DNA of 64,000 bases from Sarcocystis neurona (Eukaryota; Apicomplexa; Conoidasida; Eucoccidiorida; Sarcocystidae): assembly GCA_000727475.1 (NCBI GenBank), contig KL647314.1, forward strand, positions 650,812 through 714,811, given 5' to 3'. Below, one piece after another: positions 13,301 through 24,199 of the stretch. A program made the position numbers and the translations under genes. A model generated the notes under the pieces. The model searched no databases. It was not told the origin of the DNA and saw nothing but the letters and a program-made list of their open reading frames with translations. Each line of letters starts with the position of its first letter. Within the stretch, counting starts at the first letter, position 1.

Positions 13301-16300
13301 ATGCTGTGAAAGACACGGATGTCGACCTTGTGTGCACTCAGCATTCACAGCGAATAGTCATGTGGAATCGTAATAGCTGGTACACAGATGTGCTCAAAAT
13401 ACACGGAGGCGTACACATAGTAACGTAGTTAACATACATAAGTTTTTGACATATGTATCCGTGTATATGTCAGTATACCTATCACACACATATACATATG
13501 GAGACAATGACAAATATACGTATGTTTTATAGACACGTATAAGTGCAAGGTCGCAGGCTTGCACTTACAGTATACACGCACTTATATGTACACGAAAAAA
13601 TATGTCTAAACACATGTTTGTAAGCTCGACATATTACACCTGTAGATCTATAAACAAACCGCACAGATGTGTATAAACTGTGCTTACCACTACGTCGTCG
13701 AAGACACCGACAATCTGACCCTTGTTGGCTTTCAAAGAAAACAGCTGGAGGGAGACACCGGCGAGAGAAAGCCTTCGGTCCACTGAAGTGCCTTTCCTGG
13801 TCACCTAGAGGGAGTACGGTGCGGAAGGAGCAGATGGGGAGTCGCAGAGAAGGGAAGAATTATAAGAGAAACCATACAAAGGGAGACGCGTGAGAAAGGG
13901 CAACAGTAGGCAGTAGGCAAAAGGATTAACTCTTCAGTCAAGGAAAACGAGAAGCGGATATACAGAGGGAAGAGAAGAAGAAGGGTAAGCAGAAGTGAAA
14001 AAAGAAAGCACGAGAAACACTGGAGTTTAAAACGGACGGCAAGATGCCAAAAGTAGTGAAGGAGATGTCGGAACAGAGAGACCCAATGAGGGAGACGTGT
14101 TTTTTTAGAGACGTCTGCAGGAGCAGACGAGACGCGGGAAAATACGGAAGGAGAGGAAGAAAACAAGAACCAAAACAGACACACAAGGAAGAGAGAGAAA
14201 ATGGAGAGAACGAAAGACATTAACAAGTGAAGACATAACGACAGGAAATTCGAATACGAAGTGAAGGAGAGAAAGACAGAAGCGCAAAAAGACGAGACAC
14301 AGGGGCAAACAGGATGAAAACGAGAGAAATGGCAATTGATGGAACGCCGGAAGTGAGGGAAAAACGGACTTCTTATGCGAATCAACCGTGAGCCAAACGA
14401 AAAATGAGAAAAATCAAAATATTTCACAGAGAGGAAAGGCTGGAAGGGAACAGGAAAGGACGGCAGAAAACGGCGAAGGGAGTAAATCCCCAGAACGAGG
14501 AGAGAAGAAGCAACACAAAAAAGAGTGAAGAGATAGACTAAGAAGAAGAAGAGGAAGAAAAAGATAAGAGGGAGTTCGTCGGGTTATCAGCTAATCTCTA
14601 TGTATACGCTCATAGACATAAACCGAGATTGGACACGTGTATAAACGTATATATATATATCTATGTGGCATCTGCTCCAATCTGGTCTTCCTCTCAGGAT
14701 GCCCGCGGCGAGGTAATAGAAAGACGCTTCCGAGAGAGCCCTACATCCTGTTCAATGACGCACGCGCGAAACTGCGTATATGCATACATGCGGCAAGGCC
14801 TTTCCGTCGCCGTAGCGGTCACGCACATATTTACTACATAATATTTAAATATATATATATATATATATGAGCGTGAACATGTGGGTGCACAAGCGTCTGC
14901 TACAAGATGTAGGTGTACGTACATACGTCCGCATAACACCTCTAGACACCTTACCTTCTTAACTTGCATCCCAGCTGCCAGAGAAGTCAGGCACGAAGTC
15001 AACCGTGCTAAATCCACTTTCTCCTTGGATCCCTGTGAAACGGCTTGCTTCTCGTCGCCATTAGCTTTTCTGCTCTGCTGCGGGCCCCTCCCCCTGTCTG
15101 GCTGATCGCGCTCCTCCGCCTCCGTTTCCCGTTTCGCCTTTGCTGACTGCGTCTCCTCCTCCGTCTCTTCTGCCTCTGTGTCTAGTTCTTCAATGGCGTC
15201 TTCCCAGTCTCCAATGCTGGTGCGCTGCACGACGCGATTCATCGTGCGCAGCAGCAGGGCGAAACTGTTTCTTTCGGCCTCTGTCCCAAACACAAAACAA
15301 AGTCCTATTAAGACTGAGCTACCTGCAAGCAGAGGCAGGAGTTGAACAAATGAAGCCCCAAAAAACCAGTACTCTTGTCTCCGAGTGCAAACAACCGAAG
15401 AGGCATAAGCTCCATGTCTGAGTCAGGTACAGAGATTCTATGTTTTATGCACATGCGTGCACGGGACCAGTATTCGATACACGCGGCGCAGGTTTCTAGC
15501 ACACAGCGAGAAGTAAACTATGCAGTACGTAAAACAAGGAGATCCGTCTTGGAAAAAAGATGGCGTTCCATTTGGAGTGGCTCGTACTGCTTTTTTGCCT
15601 GTATCCAGGGAGCAGACGGTACTGTCAGTCGTCACAGGAAGAAAGGGCCTATTTAGTATAGAGGTAGAGACGTGCGCCCAGTAGGGAAGGGCGAAAACAG
15701 AACGGCAACCCAATATTTTGCTTCCTTCCGTCGTGTTGAATACGAATTTGTGGAACGAATGTTGAGATACACAAAACACACGGCAAAGGATGGAAGAAGC
15801 AACTTCCACTTCGAACATCCCCGCAGAGGACAAAGCAAGCACGTGTCTAAATTTGTTGCTGCAGGTCTGGGACAGACACGAGAGACAGAGAAGAAAGATC
15901 ACAATACTAGCTGCCGGCTGTCGCGGTGTTCGTTGTCAAAGTGCGCGCACACGCGTTGGAGACGCCAGCGCATGCGTCAACGAAAAAGAGAACGGGGAAA
16001 AGAAGATAGGGAGAGAGGGAGAGAGGCATATGAATGAAAAGAATCAAAAATTCCAAATTAGGCTTCAGGAACACACAAACCCAGGTGCCAAACGACAGGC
16101 GGAACTCTCTCAATTCTTCCCCTAGATCCATGCTATTCTGCAGATGCTTCGACACATAAATCAACTCCTACGGTAGACGTACACACATGGTGTGTGTATA
16201 TCGCTACGTATGTGTATACATATCTGCACGTACAGGCGTGCTTTTGAATACATGTACACCACATACCTATATACACATACATGTATGTAGTGAACATATT

Positions 16301-19300
16301 CTTGAGGACACGCACACAGCGAGAAGAAGTTACCCCGGGAGGGATTGCCCACTACGACGATTAGTTTTACTACATATATTTGAAGTGCTACTTCTACCAC
16401 TCCTCCCACTGTTCGTTTTTCTGTAAGTGCTCCCACAGCTACTGCTGCTGCAGCCACTACTCCTGCTATTCAGTCGTCGTAGCCCGGGGGGCACAGAGTA
16501 GATGACTGCGGCAGGCCGCAGTGTGCGTTCGCTCTGGAGATGTCGACATCCGCGTAGTGGTTCAGCGACATGTTTCTGAACTTAGTCATGAGTCTCTCTG
16601 GAGCATACGGGCATGACTAGGCCCCCTTCCCCTGCGTTCACACCCTGCTGCATTTCCTGCAGGAGTTCTGCACGGCCGTACAGCTGCAGCTGCATCTACT
16701 GCAGCACAGGCAACAGGATGTGCCACTTGCTGCACGACGACTGCTGCTGCGGATAAGTGTGCTACAGCAGCAGCTGTGTTGCACGTGGTGGAACACCTGT
16801 GGCTGCTTACTTTGAGACACGGATACAAAGCTGGTGGAATCGAGGCTCCTCCGTCGCGCGGAGGTCAAAGAGATGGTGAGACAGTTTGCATTAGACAGGT
16901 GAACGTTCCGCTCCTTTTTCACATATTGCATGTATGTCTTCGACACGCCGAAGCGAACAGAGGATACGTCTGTGACCCGGGCCGTGACCTCCGTCGTTCG
17001 CGAGATGTCCCTCCTCACGAGCAATTGCTGCTGGAGCAGAAAGAAAGGCGGAGGCGGAGGAGAAAGCAAATGGATGGACACGGACAGGCAGAAGGCGATT
17101 CAACAGGGAACAGAAAACGCGACAGAGACAGCACAGGATGAGGAGGGTGCAATGTGAGTCTCTGTGCCAGTTCCCACAGGTGAATTCTACGGTTTGAACA
17201 GGAATACAGGGAAACCTGTGGCCGACACACTAAAGTGTAGGCGCACGTGATTACCAAAAGCACACAGCAGGCAGAGTCTCGCTATAAACAGATTTACACA
17301 AATACAGAGAAACCCGTGGCTGTAATAGTAAAGCGTAGGCGCACGCGATTACGAAATGCAGATAGCAGGCAGTATCTCCCTATAAACAGATTTACGCCTA
17401 TGAATGCTGCATGATTCACACGTGACCATACACATATATACATATTTAAACACATATATATACATATATATAACTTTATGTAGCACCCGCGTGCGCATGG
17501 CGTCGTGTTCACACACGTGCACGTTGGAACACATCACATACGTCTAGCGTGTTTGTCCGCGTTAGCTGTATACCCACTACTCTACAGTTTACCGCAAATT
17601 CCATGTGTATACACCTGCGTGCCATACTAAAGAGGCCGTTTTTTTGGGAGAATATATAAGTGTACGTGCACATCCGTCGCTACATTGTATACATGAATAT
17701 ACGTCAAGCACATACGCTGTGCACGTACCCAAAAATGTACACCCATAACTCGTACCTACTATGTATGCATGTATACGTACATGCATATGTGTAGGTGTAT
17801 ACATACGGGCATGCGTATGTCTGTTCTTGTTGGTTCTTCCTACTTGGTTGGTAATGCAGACGGTGGCGCGGAATTTCTTGCCGCCTGAGGTGATGATAAA
17901 AACGGGCTTTTCCGTTGAAAATTCATCCACCAATAACTCGTAGACGGCCTCCAGCTCTGCTCCGTTATGCTGTTGCTTTATTCTAGTTACTTCTGTAACA
18001 AAAGAAACCGAATATTTCATTGAAAAGAACAGGTGTAGTGCACACGGAAGACTCAACGCTGCTCGTGGCTCCGCACTGGTACGCAGCGCTTCCTTTTCCC
18101 CCCTCCCGGATGTAGCAAACATAATGATTTACGCCTGTTTCGGTACGGTGCTGCACAACAGAGGAAGCAACCAGATGTCTACGCATTTATACATATATAC
18201 ACATATATAACAGATATCCCCTTGCTTCATCCTCTTCCGCTGGTCCTTCACTCTACTTAATCGTGTCGCACATAGTATGCACAGTAAATCCAGCGAAACA
18301 AACAACCTCGTAAGTGCCATCGAAACCGCTCCAGATATGTAGACATCTGCTCTTCCTGTACGAACGGATATACACGAAGGTACTTTTGTAGCGGCACGCG
18401 CACATGAAGATGGTTGCAACCTCGTCCATTGAGGACCTCAGTGACTGGCGTGCAGCGCCTGAGTCGGCACCGCACTAGATCTTGCAGCCTGTGTATGTCG
18501 CTTCAACGACCTGACAGCCAAAGAAGTCTATACGGTCATGCGTGCGGAGAGGCGGAAGATAGACAGAGACGCACGGAGGCAAAGAGGCATATAGACGGCC
18601 AGACGCAGGCGTAAATATATATATATATATGTGGGTGTTTATACGGATACACACCTATAGACAGTGGCACATATGCAGACAGAGGTACTGTGTGTAAGAA
18701 GTCAGAGAAACGCATGCAGAAAACCAATTACGTCCGTACGTGAATCATGGAACAGGGCCAAGTTTTGGACACCTGCGAAGGCCCCCACTGTATTTCGTCG
18801 AGAACGCACCGATATGCACGCGTGCATCCACATACAAATACGTATAGGTACACATTGATTAGGCAGGTAAACACACACTCACATGTCTCTCCACGTTTAA
18901 GTGGATATTCTCGTGCGCTGATAATGGTGTAGCTTCGCACGAACACACGTGTACTACGTATCTGCTTGTACACAGACTGTTGCATGAACGCACGCACACA
19001 CCGGCGCAAATAAAAAGCAACAAAATATATACGTATATATCAATATGCTTATATGTGATTCGTGGGTGTGTACGTTAGATCCACAGACACACACTTGTAA
19101 TACAAATTCTACGTCTATGAGTGTATACGCAAAGATATACATGTGTGTCTCCGTTGCATGCTTGAGGCTTACGCTCTTCGAATTCAGGACTCCACTCTTT
19201 TTCTCTTTCATATTCTTTCACGTGCACATTGCCCCACATGACCCTGCGCCCTGCAGCAACAGCAGCAAAGAACCCTAAGACGTGCGTACTGCGTGAGCAT

Positions 19301-20026
19301 GATCCTTGTCCCTCCACACAAATGTGTCTCAGAACGGCAACAAAATAACTGCCACAAACTTGCTTTTGTGGCTGCAGTCGCAAGAACATCACACAAACAG
19401 GAAGACCAGCAGCAAGAACAGCAGCAAAAATGGCAACAGCAGCTACAACCCCGTGAGTGCTGCGAGCACAGCAGCAACCACGGCAACAACAACAGCAGAA
19501 CCGAAAGCAGTACCAAAACCGTCAACAGCGACAGCGACACCACACACCGCAACAACAGCAGAACAACGGCCTTGAAATGGGTACAGCAGCCACGTCTTAG
19601 GTAACCGTAGCCAAGAACGAACCTGAACATCCTGCAGAAGCCTCCGACAAACATCTGCGGATCAGCAAAATTGGAGAGAAAAACACCCTACAAAACTGCG
19701 CCTGCTAATGACGCACTGTAGGAATCCATGTGCATACATATATATGTATATTTATACATGCATATATGTATATACACATATATGTGCACATATGTATATA
19801 TATGTATATGTATGTGTATATATATATGTGTATGTGTACACACTGCCCCACACAACGGTGGATATATACACATACACAGATACGGATATAGACTGATATA
19901 TGTACAGTTGCGAATGCATAATGTACAACTCGATATATGCAGTGAAGACGTCAGTGCGTTTAAGAAAACCAGCAATTATACGGCCTTGGCATGTGAGTGT
20001 GATACATATATACATATATATGTTAC

Positions 20027-20066
<40 letters not shown>

Positions 20067-20812
20067 CATGCACGACGCAGACAAGTGTACGCGTGTACAC
20101 ATATACATTATAGACACGTGTGCGCAATAATGCCGAAACACGCTCGCTCTCATCAACACGCCCGCAGCTTTAGAAAAACACACATACATGTATGTGTAAT
20201 ATACTCGTGGACACAGCCACACGTATGTCTACACAGCCATATGGGTACTAACGCCGCTTAAAACAAAAGAGTGCCGCGGTGCTTAATGATGGCGAGACGA
20301 GGTCTGACATGCCGTGCAAACAACGTGCGTACATGCACTAACTCCCCGTGCCTAGGCGTGGAAGGTGTGCGAGCGTACACCTCCGCACGCACGTGCGTAT
20401 ACGTGCGCACATTGGTGACGCCCACAGATCCGCACACGCACATACATACACACACACACACACATATAGACACAGATACTCACAGATACACACATATATG
20501 CCCACAGAAACGGTGCGCCCTTACGTGCGCACGCAGCTGCGTACATGTACACACAGAGACATACACGCGGATCCTTTGCTTGCGTCAACGGGATGCTGTA
20601 TGTGATGATTTTTTGACGATCAACGGAGGTCTAATGCATCGCTTCCATCTACTCAGGTAAATGCGTAGTGGTGTGCACCTGTGTTTACGTACACGTCTCT
20701 GCACATGCTTACATGCATACTTAAGCAGAGGTAGGAGCTAGTGTCAAGCGCGTCTGCGCACGCACGTACATATACAGTTGGTCTATTAACATGCGTACGC
20801 GTATACCTGCCC

Positions 20813-20849
<37 letters not shown>

Positions 20850-23800
20850 TATATCTATGGGCAGGTACACGCAAGCGCGCAAAGCACAGACGTACGTAAA
20901 GTGTATGCTTTAATATGGCCTACCCTGGATATTAGAGAGCTCTCGCAAACTCCAACAGCTTTCACTAGGTGGAAGTCCATTTAAAACCGTGAGCACATTC
21001 AACGGTCTCTTCACACGTAACCCTACGCGCCTTCATATACACACCATACAGATAATTCATATGCATGCGCGGGTATACACCTACAGAGGCAGACGTGCAT
21101 ATATATCTGTGTATACGCTTTTGTCACAAGCACGTCGGCATGTAGGAAGAAGTGTACAAACAGATAGCTTTGAGCATGAAAAAAAGCAAATTACCCCTCC
21201 CTGGTAATCCTAAGATCTGCGTACTAGACGCGATCTAGTACGCACACTTCCGGATCAAGCCACGCTTACGCACAGGTACACAATCAATCTGAAATAGTCG
21301 ATCCCCACGCCTGTCGAAAACACCAACGTGTTAGTCTGAGTATGTAAACGGAGATACACAGGGAGAGAGAACAGAACCTCTTGAAAACCGTTTTCGTCAC
21401 CTTATTTATACAAAGAAAAGCGTGTTCCCCCAGACCCGCGTGAACACACAAATTGTTAAAAACAGATGCGCACGAGCATACGTCTTGAGTGTGTCCACTT
21501 GCGCACGTACACACGTACGTATATGTGTAATGTGTGTTAGCCTTGCGTACACTAGAATATATATATATATATACACACACACGAAAACATATGACTTCTA
21601 CTTGCAGTTATCCTCCAGTACATGTGGATACAGTTGTGTACGCAGGACGCTACTATTCATTGTATATGTGTGTGTATATGCGTAATAGAAAACTTACTCG
21701 ATCCGACCGCCTCTCTATATATACACCCTTGTCTGCATAAATATTTGTCTCCACCCTACATAGTACATTTGTTAATATAATATATACGCGTACGCGTTTG
21801 TCTGGATCGTACATATCTGTCCGCCGTGCACACACGTGAATAGGTGTATATCAATGGCAACGCCGAATTCTTACCGATGTCCACTCGGAGGGTGCTATTG
21901 CGGCTCTGCGGATCCACAAATTGCACAGAGAGGCGTCGTCCGGGTGTAACGGCAGGCACGCCCGCCTCTGCAGAAGAGCTGGTGCTCTCGGTTACTGCCC
22001 TGTACAACTCGTCCCGAAGTATGGCTCGCATCCTCTGTGCAGCACCAGCAGAAGCAGGAACAGGCATCGTACAAGCTTACCCGGTCGCGGAGGCAGCACA
22101 CATGCACACGGAACCTCTATCGATATATACGTATACGTGTATGTAGAGAGGGAGAGCGGGAGGGACGCACGCACATATAGACACAGATACACACATAGAA
22201 AAAGATCGAGAGATAGACGGACTCACGTAATCATTCACACACGCGCACACACACACACACATACACATACAAACACACACTACGTACATTCCTCTACGCA
22301 TTCACGCATACATAAGTACGTGCGCGTATACATCCGTGTACATATACATGCATATATGCATACATACATACAAACATACACACACACATACACGTATACG
22401 TAGCAATCATGACATGCACCACATACGTAGCGTACATACATACACACATGCACACGCACATACATAAGCAAACGCACGGGGAGTGCAATAAGAAGAAGAA
22501 GAAGAAGAAGGGAAATACTTAGTAGGACGAGCACATACACACATGCATATATGCAGATTCTTATCTGTTCGGACACTCAGAGCTCATTTGGAACAAAACA
22601 CGTATCAATTAGACAGCAGTGGCACCAGCTGTGCATACTCTGCGCTTACTCACTTTCCTGGAAAAAAAACGTGTACGTGCACGTGTGTTATACATGAATT
22701 ATGATGCACAGACATAGTTGTCCACGAGTACTCGCAGCAAACTACGAAAAACAATACGCGTCACGTCAAGAGCACCAGCGACGCACACGCGCAGATTCAC
22801 TATATATACACGAGCAAACATACTCGTGTACATCAAGTACATGTGTACACACTTGAAGGCGGATGCATATGTTCACGTAGATATGTCGATGGACGTGCAT
22901 ACAGACAGCGGGCAACACAGTTCAACGGCCGCCACGCGTCTCCTAGCGCTCCACAGACGCAGAAAATATGTACTGACAGTTTTCAGTCAGACGCTTGCAT
23001 GTACCGAGCAGCATTCCACGTACGCTTGGACACGTCTGCACATGTATACATATGCCTGCACACGTAAACACTTTAAAACTGCAGAAGCACGTGGGGATCC
23101 ATACAGCGTCAAACGCAGTCATAAATGAAGAACTGCAATGCACTTCGGGGCCCACCACCCAAAGGTGCAATTACGTATCAATACAAGACGGCGAGAAATG
23201 GTATACACCTGTGCCAAAAAGAAGCGGACGGACGCACTCAGCGTTCTTCCCAACCTCATAGAAGTTTACAAGCACGCCCGAGTACGCATGGTCACAAAGA
23301 AGGACTGCAGCGTAAGTCTCTGTCCTCTGCCTGCAGTCGAATACTGCACTCACTGAGCCAGTTGGAAGAGGAGAAGGGGGTTTCTCCTCTACCACCTTTT
23401 CTCCCACCGGCGGTTCGCCTTCGTCCGCTACCGCACACTCCAGCAGCTCCAGCTCATTTTGAAAAAACTGAATTAAAGCAGATCAGTCGAAGGGAATCAC
23501 TGATGTGGTCAGCACAAAATCACTACAGCACTACTGACACGTATACACTTGTATGCAGGTATATATATATTATATATGCACACATATATACGTGTGTGCG
23601 TGCATTGATCAGCTACGTGGGCAAGTATATTGTGAGGTGTGCGTGTGTGTGTGTGTGTGTTCACGTGTGTCTGAGTGTTTACGAGTGTGTGAGTGAGTGT
23701 GTGTGAGTGTGTCTACAAATACGTAAAACAACCTGTTTTTACCGAAATCAACATAGTTCGTGCAAGTTTGCAACATGATTCGCATAGACGCACGGATATT

Positions 23801-24164
23801 CATTGCCGATACCTAATGCGTCAACCCGCCTCAGTGCCGGAATACACAAGTCCACATTCTACCGGCTGTCCAGCGTGCTTCCGCGTGCCGCAGAAACTCA
23901 GGTGTATGTGTATATATATATATGTATATATATATATGGGTACTCTTTTCTGCAGGTCGATCTCGCCTGCGTAGATGTCAACAATCAAATGGACCTATAT
24001 ATGTTTACATCTGCAAAATGCTTACAGAGCAGGATGCGTTGTCCTGGGCGAGGTTTGTGAAGCTGCTCTCATCGAGAGAAAGCGACCCTTTGTTGCTGCT
24101 CGCCTTCGACATCCACGGCCACGCTAGTGTGAACAGCAGCGTAGAGCCACCCTCGCGACCGTTG
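5275..24164 (-). CDS. Large 12-exon gene of unknown function (5' end not resolved)
   Basis: Twelve exons read on the minus strand join in frame to a stop: 24164-24026, 23467-23255, 22034-21875, 17992-17844, 15278-14955, 13197-13157, 10906-10846, 8888-8787, 7247-7140, 6753-6607, 5601-5467, 5400-5275. Each starts after AG. Donors include GTAAGC (two), GTAAGA, GTAAGG and GTGAGT; the weakest are GTTGGG, GTTCTG and GTGATA. Phases run 2-0-0-1-0-0-2-0-0-0-0-0, giving 567 residues plus stop. The first exon starts in phase 2, so upstream exons exist. Visible features: an acidic stretch ([13 protein letters not shown]) in the fifth exon, followed by a charged, probably disordered, segment; and two similar helix-like pieces, [17 protein letters not shown] and [15 protein letters not shown], which could be C-terminal helices of pleckstrin-homology-like domains. 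That reading is weak inference. No catalytic motif, signal peptide or clear membrane segment is seen. The exons at 31.0-34.3 kb may be the same gene. Confidence 0.6.
5665..6600. other. Intronic or intergenic stretch without recognisable exon
   Basis: This stretch lies between the exons at 5601-5467 and 6753-6607 of the large minus-strand gene and is read here as its intron. Purine-rich patches occur on the plus strand around 5900-6100. No coding block, RNA gene or long repeat was seen. Confidence 0.45.
7384..7497. repeat. Perfect 57-bp tandem duplication
   Basis: Two head-to-tail copies (7384-7440 and 7441-7497) are identical over all 57 bases. The unit holds GGTAGGTAGACACATATATA. It lies in an intron of the large minus-strand gene. 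Complete identity points to a recent slippage or replication event, or to an assembly artefact. Confidence 0.95.
8589..8638. repeat. (GT)n microsatellite
   Basis: About 25 GT units with one TAT interruption, intronic in the large minus-strand gene. Confidence 0.97.
10285..10318. repeat. (AT)n microsatellite in an AT/GT-rich field
   Basis: A pure AT run of about 34 bases, followed to about 10,510 by imperfect TATA/TGTA/CGTA repeats. Similar short runs occur at 1340, 3803, 7959, 12980, 14848, 30982, 56980 and 57592; all lie outside the exons called here. Confidence 0.95.
13790..14580. repeat. Polypurine tract (polypyrimidine on the sense strand of the gene)
   Basis: About 790 bases are strongly A/G-rich on the plus strand with few pyrimidine breaks. 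This opens a spurious 208-codon frame on the minus strand full of Phe, Ser and Leu. The tract lies just downstream of the exon ending at 14955 and upstream of the 41-bp exon 13197-13157, so the pyrimidine-rich strand is the transcript-like strand. It may influence splicing or form triplex DNA; that is inference. Confidence 0.9.
17203..17398. repeat. Diverged tandem duplication, period 98 bp
   Basis: Copy 1 (17203-17300) and copy 2 (17301-17398) share blocks such as GTAGGCGCACG, AGCAGGCAG and CTATAAACAGATTTAC, with scattered substitutions and no large gap. The repeat is intronic, between the exons at 17992-17844 and 15278-14955. It is much older than the 57-bp duplication. Confidence 0.88.
20030..20063. 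repeat. (TA)n microsatellite
   Basis: A pure TA run of about 34 bases inside the longest intron of the large minus-strand gene, between 21875 and 17992. Confidence 0.95.
20804..20867. repeat. Cruciform-forming inverted repeat around a (TA)n core
   Basis: The non-repetitive arm TACCTGCCCATA is answered by TATGGGCAGGTA, and the bases between are almost pure TA repeats that can extend the stem. Intronic. Confidence 0.85.
21218..21244. repeat. Perfect 11-bp hairpin, 5-nt loop
   Basis: The arms TGCGTACTAGA and TCTAGTACGCA are exact reverse complements around CGCGA. It lies in the intron between exons 22034-21875 and 17992-17844. No poly-U run follows, and no function is assigned. Confidence 0.85.
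22489..22509. repeat. (AAG)n microsatellite
   Basis: About seven AAG units within a 200-base CA/TA-rich stretch. Intronic in the large minus-strand gene. Confidence 0.93.
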
Positions 24165-24199
24165 CTGGGAAATACAAAGCAGAGAAAACTAGAAATACC

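Noticed and set aside
13801..14427. 208-codon Phe/Ser/Leu-rich frame on the minus strand (membrane-protein-like)
   Set aside because: It is a direct translation of the polypyrimidine strand; the hydrophobic appearance comes from TTC, TCT and CTT codons.
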